Source of the DNA: Psilocybe azurescens
Lineage: Eukaryota > Basidiomycota > Agaricomycetes > Agaricales > Agrocybaceae
Reading direction: 5' to 3'
Length of the DNA stretch: 32,738 nt
Assembly (NCBI GenBank): GCA_023853785.1
Contig: JAJIRX010000101.1
Location: forward strand, 1-32,738
Shown: piece by piece, positions 23,439-32,382 of the stretch
Numbering within the stretch: position 1 is the stretch's first letter
Layout of the letters: the number at the start of each line of letters is the position of its first letter
The notes under the pieces: model-generated
Seen by the model: the letters and a program-made list of their open reading frames with translations, nothing else
Told to the model about the DNA's origin: nothing
Database searches by the model: none
Position numbers and translations under genes: made by a program

Positions 23439-24879
23439 GTTGATATTGGTAGGTCTCTTCGAATATTCCTTGTTTCTTTCATTGTTATCAGTAATTGGGA
23501 GTAATCACTTTATGTCTTCGTCATCTTAGTCTCTATCAACTAGGGGTAAATGTGAATATATGTGAAGACGATGTGGAGGACGTCCAGGCGCTTAATCAGA
23601 CTTGAGTGACTCGACATGCTTTTCATTGAATGTTTCACGATTACATACTCCATGTTGACCTCTAACATTCAATTCAAGGTGTATAGTATTCTTTATTGAG
23701 ATTTTCAAGTCCTGGTCATGCCAAAAATTGACGAACGTTCCGGAATACTGGGTGTGTTTTCCCTGTACTTCTATTCCATCGAAAATTGACATTTCGAACG
23801 ACTATCTACCTTACATTCTCTCTGACATCTACTCGTAATAACAAAGCGAAGGAATCTCAATATCATGTTGTCAACCTCTTGCTTTCACTGTAATACCTAT
23901 GGAAATCTCGGTGGATCAATCTGAACTTATATACAAGTGAGCTGCTTAGAATCAAGTCAGATACAGAGAATCACTTTAACAGAGAATGTCCGACCACACA
24001 CACTCTGACCAGAAATGACAAATGAATGATATAGGGAGGGCGCCAAATGTCTGCAGGGTTCAGCTCAAATATCTACAGACCAGAATTAATGGTGGAAGTA
24101 ATCAATCAATATATCCGATGATGGAATTGTAAATGTACCCGCTCACCGGATTCAAAGTATCGTCACCCAGTTGGTTCTACTCTTCAGTCTGTAAAATTGT
24201 TAATTAAGCACATTCAAATCCATCAGTGGGATCAGAACTCACATCTATGTCTAATACCTCTGCCAGCTGTCCTACACCTTGCTACTTGACCGAGGAAGAA
24301 AGACATCGTGGTTTCCGGAAATAGCCACCCAACAGTACGCACACTCCTGAACCGTGTTTCCCACCTCATCTGTTCATTCTTGATATCTAGATAACACGAT
24401 ATAGGCAGGCTTGAGTATCATATAAGTGATACTTGACACTGAGGACTACTCGTATGTGGCACCTTACTATGGTCAGAAATGAACCAATATCCCTGGCAAC
24501 TCTCTGATCGAATAGATCATCTAAATGAAGAGTGAGCGTAGCAAACATGAAAAGGGAACTCTATCAAACCCTCGATCGCTGGAATAGTCTCCCACAGGTG
24601 GTACTCAGAAAGTCAGTTTCAGCTTGAAATCTCCAGAAGGACATAAGTGGATGATACACACAAGGACAGCGCTCGAATATTTGATGACAAGAGCCTTTGA
24701 TAATTGTTAAGCTTTTTGACGACGACGAAATCATTGAAGAGACGTACAAGTGTAGAACAGCCAGAGTATATGTATAAACCAAATAAATTTAAAGGAGACA
24801 TGGTGGTGAGATTTCAAATCATCGTAGATTGGACCTGGTGGAGGTCTGGCACTCCTGGTATAACGAATCATGACACAGA
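23439..24879. other. gene-poor stretch
   Basis: About 1.4 kb of AT-rich sequence with only short frames lacking motifs (for example 23592-23792 minus, 24564-24801 minus). Contains the tRNA-like stretch annotated separately at 24215-24285. Confidence 0.4.
24215..24285 (-). repeat. tRNA-like stretch, possible SINE head or tRNA relic
   Basis: On the minus strand, TAGGACAGCTGGCAGAGG (24274-24257) resembles a tRNA D-arm/A-box (compare TAGCTCAGCTGGCAGAGC), and GAGTTCTGATCCCAC (24240-24226), 17 nt after it, resembles a T-arm/B-box. The D-stem does not pair, the T-loop has an extra base and no good acceptor stem forms, so it is not a working tRNA. A tRNA-derived SINE or a dead tRNA gene would both fit. 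Confidence 0.35.
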
Positions 24880-25060
24880 CATCAAGTCATTAAACATCAG
24901 GAGAACATCATTGTGGAGCTCCCGGAATTCACAAGAAGGCCAGGTATGCTTCCGTGTCTAATTGGCCAGAGTAAATAACCGTATTGAGATTACCATCATT
25001 GATATGGGACATTGATATCTTGATACTTAGTCTGGGGATGCGACAATAGAGCTGGTCGTA
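24880..25060 (-). pseudogene. possible relic of a DUF6535 gene 5' end
   Basis: The stretch around 24930-25055 parallels 21885-22010, which is the first exon and upstream region of the intact DUF6535 gene: both have ACAAGARGG, a run like GTAT(T/C)GAGATTAC, GGGACATTGA (reverse of the start codon) and ACTTA..TCTGGG in the same order and spacing. No reading frame survives. Similarity was judged by eye only. Confidence 0.35.
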
Positions 25061-25439
25061 AAACCTTAAGAACAAATGAAGGCAATACGGTGGCTATGTC
25101 GCTAGGAATAAGTGGGTACTGATTGAACTCGGAACTTGGAAACATCATTCCCGTCTAAATGCCATTCACATACATTCCGAATTTATGAAACCTGATATCC
25201 AACTACACCAATTTGCCATGTCTGATAGCCTTCACTCCGGAGGAAATGAGTGACATGCTGCGGAAGAACCGCATGTATAACACTGGAGGCACTCTCACCT
25301 CTTCATATAACTGTCTTCACACACCCTTTTGACGGACAACATCCACTATCTTCGACTCCAACTAGAACATTTCCAAATATTATTAATATCTTTCATTGAC
25401 CACTGCTCTCATTCTTAACTCCCTCTAATATCTACCATC
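25061..25439. other. promoter-side spacer of the NACHT gene
   Basis: About 380 bp with no ORF of note. The pyrimidine-rich part at 25290-25437 directly before ATG 25440 (CCTCTTCATATAAC, ACTCCCTCTAATATCTACC) is typical of fungal promoter and leader sequence. Confidence 0.4.
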
Positions 25440-26558
25440 ATGTTCAGAAATGCGAGAAATGTGAGAGTATTTGGTGGGACATTTACAAGCTATTTTAACG
25501 TGTACAGTACCAATGGGAGCGGTATGTCAGTTGTTATGCACTTCGGCATCTGCAGCGCTGACTATTCAATGCCTGTAGCGATGGACCGGTTGATGGAGGT
25601 TACATCTTTGGGAGCGCTCCATAACTCAAGCCTGAGAATTGACCCACCCAAGTGCCATCCAAATACTCGTACAGCAGTTTTACAGAAACTCATGGATTGG
25701 TTTATCGGAGAGGTCGGATGGGATATATTCGTTCTGTGGCTGTATGGTCCAGCAGGTGCAGGAAAGTCGGCCATTTCTCAGACTTTTGCAGAGCATTGCT
25801 TTGCAACAAATGGTCTTCTCGCAAGCTTCTCTTTCTCCGAGTCAGACCCCAAGCGAAATAACAAAAAGGCGCTGGTAGCAACATTGGCTTATCAGATATG
25901 GTTACGCATACCTCAATCTAGGCCAATAATCGAAGGAGCGATCAACAATGATCCAGCTATCTTTCAACTCAATTTCGAATCACAATTCCGCGCTTTGCTC
26001 CTTGACCCTCTTCTTCAGTTATCTCATGCTGGTCTCTTCACATCTAGCACTACTCTTCCATACCTCTTTATTATCGATGGCCTAGACGAATGCAAAGGGT
26101 CGGACAGTCAAATAACCATCTTAAATACCATCTCGGATGCACTCCATCATCATCGCTCAACTCTCCCTTTCAAATTTCTCATTTCTAGCCGACCAGAGAA
26201 TCATCTGTCAATTCCATTTTCCAGTGCCTCCAGTCTAAACAATCTGACATTTCGGCTTTCACTTGTTGAAACGTACCAGGCATATGATGATATTAAAATA
26301 TATCTCACAGAGTCATTTCAAGATATACGAAAGACGCATGCTATGCGCGCTCATCTTCCGGATTCATGGCCATCTGAGGAGGACATCGCCAAATTGGTCA
26401 AAACGTCGTCAGGAAATTTTATATACGCGGCCATAGTTGTCCGATATGTTTCTTCTGCTTGGTATGACCCTCGGGACCGCCTCACAGCCATTCAAGGCTT
26501 GCTTCCGGTCAACAACGCATGGCTCTACCATCTTCTGCATCGACGTCTGAAGCATTGA
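25440..26558 (+). CDS. NACHT-type P-loop NTPase, short NLR-like protein
   Basis: STAND-class signalling ATPase of 372 residues in one uninterrupted ORF. The N-terminus (NVRVFGGTFTSYFNVYS) is the short beta-rich leader common before NACHT domains in mushroom genomes. Walker A is GPAGAGKS (residues 103-110), Walker B is LFIIDGLDEC (209-218), a sensor-like arginine lies in FKFLISSRPE, and a downstream helical part ends AKLVKTSSGNFIYAAIVVRY. Such proteins usually run to 600-1500 residues with WD40, ankyrin or TPR repeats; this one stops right after the NACHT-associated helices, at RRLKH. The next 300 bp continue open in another frame with no repeat motif, so it is either a naturally short form or a truncated gene. 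In fungi such proteins are linked to non-self recognition and cell death; the role here is inference. Confidence 0.88.
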   Translation: MFRNARNVRVFGGTFTSYFNVYSTNGSGMSVVMHFGICSADYSMPVAMDRLMEVTSLGALHNSSLRIDPPKCHPNTRTAVLQKLMDWFIGEVGWDIFVLWLYGPAGAGKSAISQTFAEHCFATNGLLASFSFSESDPKRNNKKALVATLAYQIWLRIPQSRPIIEGAINNDPAIFQLNFESQFRALLLDPLLQLSHAGLFTSSTTLPYLFIIDGLDECKGSDSQITILNTISDALHHHRSTLPFKFLISSRPENHLSIPFSSASSLNNLTFRLSLVETYQAYDDIKIYLTESFQDIRKTHAMRAHLPDSWPSEEDIAKLVKTSSGNFIYAAIVVRYVSSAWYDPRDRLTAIQGLLPVNNAWLYHLLHRRLKH

Positions 26559-27016
26559 TCTACTTATACGGCAGTCACCACGTTAATCATCTTCCATCCC
26601 TTGTATGTAGAAATGAGATACATCATTGGTTGCAAGGCAAGGATTGGCTCAACGTCTACCCCGACTACTTAGGCATGGGAGAGGTGTGTAAATTATTCTG
26701 TTCTTTCATGATTATCAAGCGTCAATTAGACGTGCTACACTCAGATAGATGTTTTCTCGTAGGCCAATGCCAATGTCAATGCCTGATTCCCAAGAATACC
26801 ATTCGAGCAACACATCACCAGTCTCGTAACTTCTTTTCCTGAACCGGTGGTACATTAGTAATACACTCATAGGATTTCTCCAAGTCAAGGGATGACTTCA
26901 TTTTGATTTCAATCTATGCAGTATATGACAGTGCTAGCCAGCAGAATCTACGTTATGGGCGCTTTGTAGCGCACCAGAACTGAGCGACTAAGGCAATCCG
27001 GGATAAGAATAGGGCA
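26559..27016. other. spacer after the NACHT gene
   Basis: Contains an open frame (to 26842) in a shifted phase relative to the NACHT gene but no recognisable domain; it may be decayed NACHT C-terminal sequence or untranslated region. Both flanking genes end here (convergent). Confidence 0.4.
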
Positions 27017-28396
27017 TTAGAGCAGCGTATAACAAAATCTTAAAGATCGCGCACCATATGTATATTTGAGTAAAGAATCCGGCTGATGAGCATAGAGGGC
27101 GTCGATAGACCGCCTCGAGTACTGATCTATGTCGAATCCCATTTTATCCGCAAGTTCCAATACTTCGTCCGCTGAGAGCTGCAGTTGGGCATGTCCACCC
27201 CACTTTAATGCTATGAATCCACATAAAAGCATGTTTTAAGATGATGGATCAGCCTCGGAGAAGGGAAAGAGCTCACGCCCAAGATTTATCCAAACACCAC
27301 CTGGCTTCAGAACGGACTTGATCCGGGCTAAAAAGTCAATAATATTCTCTCCGACATCAATGAAGAACAAGGTGACTACAGCATCGAACTTCTCGGTGTA
27401 GTCAGAAGCGGAGAATGCTTCCACGAAGTCTCCTTCTACGAGTTTTACGTTTGCTTTTGGATTGCGAGGACGGAATGTAATCGGGTGCGCGGACAGCTTG
27501 GAATCTTGAGGAGGTATGCAATTGTTGGGCCCAGGATGTCGAGAATGGGTAAACTGTATGCTCGTATGGTGTCGAGGTGCGGTTAAGAAGATAGTTGTAC
27601 GTCAAAATCGCGGTGTAGTCGATGTCGTTCGCGGTGACTTTATAACCTAATACATTGCAAATTTGTATCAAAAACGATGTGTCTGTGGGAAGCGATCGGT
27701 TTGCACACCTTCATGCTCTGCGATCTCGTGAGCAAGTCGCCCAAGTCCAAATCCAGGGACAAGGACGTTCTTTTCCCCTTGAGTTCCCCCTGAGGTGAGT
27801 GGAGAGGCCTTGAAGAATGGGGGAAATATTTTTGCACGCTCTGTCTTCCCGATATCCGTCCAATCCCTCACCATATGGCCAAACGCTTCTCCCACAATAC
27901 TAAAATCCTGATCGAGTCCCTGCTCTTCTCCGTGTCTAAATCCGTACACCTCTCGTCCGTGCTGTGCAATTCGGCGAGCGAGGACAGCGTTGACCTGGAT
28001 CTGCTCTTGGGCCAAGGAGAAGTGTGATTCATAACCTAAGGAATCGACTAATGCGCGCTGAGAGGATGGAACTTTATTAAAACGGCTCTTCTTGCGATCC
28101 AAGACTTTTTCCTGATAGTCTCCGTAATTTGACAATGAAGCAATGGATTCGAGGACAGACTTCTTAGGCTGGGGAGGAGGTGAAGGGCGCATAACGGATA
28201 ACGGTGTTTTAACCATCGTTCCTGTGGGTGTATGTTCAGGAAGGTACTTGTGTTCTGAGTGTTCGATAACGAGATTGACAGTCTTTGGAACCACCAGGCG
28301 AATCGTTATAGGTCCATCGAAGGTCAAGATTTTCGAATAGAAGGCGGCCACTGCAATGCAGAGGACACCGGTCACCTGTAATAGTGTGTAGTTCAT
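27017..28396 (-). CDS. carnosine N-methyltransferase-type protein (N2227 family)
   Basis: SAM-dependent methyltransferase family whose characterised members N-methylate the imidazole of carnosine-like histidine dipeptides. Visible in order: a charged helical region (GDYQEKVLDRKKSRFNKVPS), RDWTDIGKTERAKIFPPFF, motif I NVLVPGFGLGRLAHEIAEHE, an intron to GYKVTANDIDYTAILTYNYL (family acidic/Asn residue), HTVYPF, VKLVEGDFVEAF, VVTLFFIDVGENIIDF and KPGGVWINLG. A GTGAGC donor then splices to PLKWGGHAQLQLSADEVLEL; the open tail seen without splicing is intron. The start is taken at 28396 (MNYTLLQVTG...), which adds a hydrophobic N-terminal segment; ATG 28216 or 28567 are alternatives. One frame slip lies at a T4 run (27455-27458) between DYIPSSQSK and ANVKLVEGDF. 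Same strand as, and directly downstream of, the next methyltransferase. Confidence 0.85.
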
Positions 28397-28645
28397 GGAG
28401 ATGGAGTAGACAGGATTTACGGGCAAGGCATATTCATACACATATATAACAACACATGCATAAGCATTATCACTATACCCGTGCGGCGAGGAGATCTGCG
28501 TATCATCGTCCGAATATAATGCATCATGTAGGAGACTATTATGCTCTGAAGATCGGTCCGATCCCAAAGGATTTACCCCACACTGAATGCCTGTTAATTT
28601 CTGCTATAGGAGTACATACAAACCACCATGTTGACATTTCATCAT

Positions 28646-29607
28646 TCAGACGTCAAGCCTTCTCGAAAACAGCGCACCAAACGTCCATACTTCGGACGCC
28701 TTTGCGCCCTCCTCCACACACTCCAGGCTTCTCAACATGGAATCTCTCAAAGCGAAGATTACCGATCTCTCCCTTTCATCCTTGACAATGTCCTCAACCT
28801 CCTTGACAAACCCTGCCGATGCAACAGAACCCACCTCCCATCGTCCATCGAGCAACCCTTCCTTTGGTGAAATATATCCTTCCCGTACAAATTTAAGCCC
28901 TGCTTCTTCCGCCAACTTTTTAATCGCGGCCGGCGATACCACTGTTCGAACGTTAGATTGGCTCTCAGGCTTTCGACACTCAAGCGACGCTTGTGTAAGT
29001 GCAGAAAGAACATGCGGCTCTGCAGCTGGATGGGAAGACGAGAGGGCCCATTCAGCTACATATATCTGCTTGCAGTGCGTGTCAAGCCGCCGGAAGGTCT
29101 CGTGAATGACAGAGACAGAGGAGAAGTACCACAGACAATGAGCCAATATGGCGATGTCGTATTTAGGACCGGTTGAAATGCTTGGAAGGACCTGAAGAGG
29201 GTCAGCTTGAATCCAGTTGATGCGTGGTCCAAGATCAGTAGTTGAAAGATGCTCATGAGCCTCTCCGACGGTGTACGGAGATCCTAGATTATTATAACTG
29301 AGCAAAGACAGTATCTTCGGGCGCGGTTTTTGAGTAATCACTTACCATAACCTGGTGGAGCGGGATCAACGGCATCTACAGACCCGTTCTTGCCAACCGC
29401 ATGTGCGATAGCCACCGTGCAGTCACCTTGGCCACAACCAAGCTCCAGCACGCGTGACTCATTTGCGATGCCTCCCCACGCATCAATCATCTCCAGGCGA
29501 TGTGCGACTTGTGCTACCTGAGACTCCATGCCATTTTGGGGGACAAGGAGAAATTTGGAGAGCTCCTCTGCACTAATGGAGGTCATACTGATCATGGTAT
29601 GAAACAA
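28646..29607 (-). CDS. SAM-dependent methyltransferase, class I
   Basis: Rossmann-fold methyltransferase of unknown substrate, about 300 residues in two exons. ATG 29607 (in-frame ATGs at MISM and MTS follow closely). Motif I is VLELGCGQGDCTVAIAHAVG, followed by an acidic motif II (GSVDAVDPAPPGYG); a GTAAGT donor directly after joins SPYTVGEAHEHL. Later motifs are WIQADPLQVLPS, YDIAILAHCLWYFSS (motif IV/post I) and a C-terminal part with VREGYISPKEGLLDGRWEVG. No signal peptide or membrane helix, so probably cytosolic. No frame problem is seen. It precedes the N2227 gene by 250 bp on the same strand, and the tyrosinase lies upstream on the same strand, so all three minus-strand genes could belong to one locus. 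Confidence 0.85.
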
Positions 29608-29897
29608 AGAGCTAACGGTCGAGTACTCTTATGCCATTACTCTCACCGCATAAGGCCGATGCCCCGGTGACACCTGTTCGGGTCCGTGTACATGGAAATT
29701 CGCCACAGAATTCTCGACGATTCAGTTACTGTCCGAAATGAACGCGCTCTGGGGTAGACCGCGTTAGTCCATATGATATGAATCTCAAATCTAAGAATAG
29801 ACGAAGCCTGCAGCATGATCTTAGGAGAAGTCAATAATTAGATTTTAATTGTTTGTTCCAACCTCATGCTACGGCAAAGGGAAAACCGTCCGATAAA

Positions 29898-30355
29898 TAC
29901 AGCTAATTGCAAAAACCCTAGGCACATTCCCAAAATATCGCGAATGCGCTGAGCTTTGTACAAACAACCGCTTTTGGGAAGATCCTGCGTCATTATGCCT
30001 TCTACCTGCAACGAAGCCCCACAACGTCGGGAGGGCGCCATGCAAATGGAGTTGTTGCTTCCTATGTATGTATACCGTAGCATTCTATGTTAGGGGTTCT
30101 TGTAGTTATGGGGGTCGACATTGTGAGCTCAGGGGGTTATGGGCATAGATTTGTATAGAGGTTTATTAGAGAAGCTGGTACAGGGCGTGCTAAGTGGAGG
30201 AGAGTGGGGTCACGAAGATGGTAACAAGACGGAGATGGTAACAGGATGGGCTTGCGTCACCTGCCCGTGTGCCATACCAAAAGCGGTTGTTTGCACAAAG
30301 CTCAGCGCATTCACGATATTTTGGGAATGTGCCTAGGGTTTTGCAATTAGCTGTA
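29898..30355. repeat. inverted repeat, arms about 80 bp, spacer 300 bp
   Basis: Left arm 29898-29977 and right arm 30278-30355 are reverse complements with about five differences; shared blocks include ATTCCCAAAATATCG and AATGCGCTGAGCTTTGT. The spacer has no ORF of note. The right arm begins 46 bp past the tyrosinase stop codon. No obvious target-site duplication was seen. It could be a MITE-like or foldback element, or an inverted duplication of the tyrosinase 3' flank; a transcript across it would form a long hairpin. Confidence 0.8.
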
Positions 30356-30400
30356 AATAGGCCTACAAATGCGGAATGTAAAATTTCCACCAGAACAAAA

Positions 30401-32038
30401 TCATTCGTACGTATAGCAAAACGGTGGACTTCGATGATCGAAAGTCTGTGAAGTACTGCATTTAGACTGGAATTCGTAAAATGCATCAGAAGTGCTGACC
30501 TCATGTACTCTAATACCAACACTTAGGTGATCAAACTCCATGGTATGCATGCTTGAGGCGTTTAGATCGTAACGGGGATCAGAAAGATTCGTAGAGTTTA
30601 CAGGGATTCCCGAAAAGCTCTGGATATACGATCAGTCACATTTCTGAGATTAAAATTATAAAGCAATATAGCACATACGTCAAAATTTTGAGAAAAAGAA
30701 TCTTGCCACTAATAATATCGATAGATAAGGCTAGAAATAATCAGAGTAATAAAATAACTTTACATTGCTCCAGATGCGGTCTAACTGTGCATGATGAAGC
30801 CCTGTACTCGTCGTCAATGGGTGGAGGCCATGAACGGTCATGAACAAGTTCGATCGAACTCACAGAAAATGGGATCTGCGTTCGAGAGAACATCAACAAA
30901 TGTTAATCAGTCATCACCATCAGACTAGTAGCGCCTCACTGACCATTTGGTGTATATCCAGCATAGTCGTTATCTTCACATGTCTCCTCGGAGATTGGCT
31001 TGGGGCACACGCCGGCCAGGTCGCCTCCAACGAAATTATGTATATGGTTGTGCATTAATGCCAATTTGTGCTGGAATCGAAAAAATCCCCAGCAAAGCTC
31101 GATGTAACATTATGCACGGTTTCAGCACCAATTGTTTGATTGTGGGCACCCCACCTAAGTCGGCCCACGTGTTCAGGGAAAGATTGCGACGAAGCACGTG
31201 GGGAATTGGAAAAGAAAGTGAAAAGAAGGGAGCGACAAGGGCTCCAGATGTGATTGTGCAGTAACGATCTTCTGAACAATCCCCGATTCACCGAGACCAT
31301 GACTTGGCGATGAATCAAACACGGGAGAGTCGAGTAGGGATACAGAGTCTATAATATCGATTCAGTGACCGTTTATATGGCTTAATCAATTTGTACCAGA
31401 TTACCTTGTGACCAGTCCCAATATCTAAACGAAGGCGGGTATAAGTAGCCAGAAAGCGATGCCAAAGAGAAAAGAATCACGGAGTGGGTCCTTTGTATCC
31501 ACAGATCTCGCGTGTGGCCGTGTCAAATAGATACAAAAACCTGTAGTCGAGCACAATGGGAATCCATAGAGAATGCAATATGGCGATGGCGAACTTACCA
31601 TCGATCTACATAACTATAATTTGAGCATCACAGCATTATTGAGGCAGATAAATGCTTACGCCAAGGAAGAAAGTACGGATTGGAATGGGCAGACTTCTGC
31701 ATGGCGTTGTGGGCATACGAGAAATCATCGTAAATAGAATGTTTTCCGTCCAATAGCACGTCTTGGGCTATGTGGGACAGTCGTCGATGTTTGATCGAGC
31801 CAAGACACTAAGAGATATTGGAAATCCTGCATTTACACTGAACATCGTAAATGCAAAATCTCACCTTGACACTCGATATCCATTTTTCCCGTTGGACTTC
31901 CGACAGCGATCTCCATTCAATTCGAGGGTTGAGTTTGGCGCAGCTGGCAGACTTGTAAGCTATAGGAGTAGTAAGCGCCAGCGATTGAATGAGTAAAAGA
32001 ATATTGAAAAGAAAGTATGGCAAAGTCGGAGCTTTCAT
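30401..32038 (-). CDS. secreted tyrosinase (type 3 dicopper phenol oxidase), short form
   Basis: Oxidises phenols such as tyrosine residues to quinones. ATG 32038 opens a signal peptide (MKAPTLPYFLFNILLLIQSL) followed by CAKLNPRIEWRSLSEVQREK, the usual secreted-tyrosinase start. CuA ligands: His in DDFSYAHNAMQKSAH (two) and LPWHRW, where HRW needs a 7-nt exon at 31599-31605. Then REICGYKGPTPYWDW, DSPVFD, HVLRRN, and CuB ligands in LMHNHIHNFVGGDLAGVCP and NDPIFWLHHAQLDRIW. The end is RSPPFCYTYE, stop 30401-30403. About 9 introns; no C-terminal shielding domain. All six copper histidines are present, but frame slips occur at C4 31281-31284, somewhere at 31133-31152, and A6 31080-31085, so it is either hit by sequence errors or a recent pseudogene. 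It diverges from the UstYa-like gene. Confidence 0.85.
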
Positions 32039-32382
32039 GGCGAGTGTGGATTCTTTACGGCTAGGCAAGTAGCAGGTCAGTCAAAGGTCAGTACATCTCC
32101 GGCTTAGCGCTGAGTTTCAAAATCTCACGGATGTATATTATATTCCCACCCCTAACGGCCAGTTCCGTGTATGAACTCGCCGTAAGTTCAGGATCCGAGA
32201 ACCACGCCAACAAACTCTCCGAAGACGCAGGCCTATTGACGGTGGATAATTCCGGTAAATCAATCTGTGACACCAGTGATTCTATCAGAACATAGAGAAA
32301 GAGATCCGATGTCGGATGTGGACTCTTGCACGACGACACCAGTCTATTTCAAGTTCTTGCATTTCTCGTTTTGTGCTGTACT
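32039..32382. promoter_or_regulatory. shared divergent promoter region, tyrosinase / UstYa-like
   Basis: 344 bp separate the two start codons, so both promoters must lie here or overlap. A direct repeat AGGTCAGT occurs at 32074 and 32085. A minus-strand open frame of 83 codons (32339-32088) crosses the region but shows no signal peptide, repeat or known motif. Confidence 0.5.

Noticed and set aside
27236..27290. Apparent early stop of the N2227 protein after FPFSEADPSS
   Set aside because: A GTGAGC donor just upstream splices to PLKWGGHAQ, the expected continuation; the tail is intron.
28737..29105. 122-codon plus-strand frame
   Set aside because: Opposite the well-supported methyltransferase; no motif of its own.
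31230..31330. Possible 32-nt intron that would fix the tyrosinase frame near 31281
   Set aside because: Too short compared with the other introns, and it would remove the conserved Gly-rich loop after DSPVFD; a homopolymer length change fits better, though cDNA would decide.
32088..32339. 83-codon minus-strand frame between tyrosinase and UstYa-like gene, considered as a precursor peptide
   Set aside because: No signal peptide and no KR-separated repeats; it lies in the shared promoter region.
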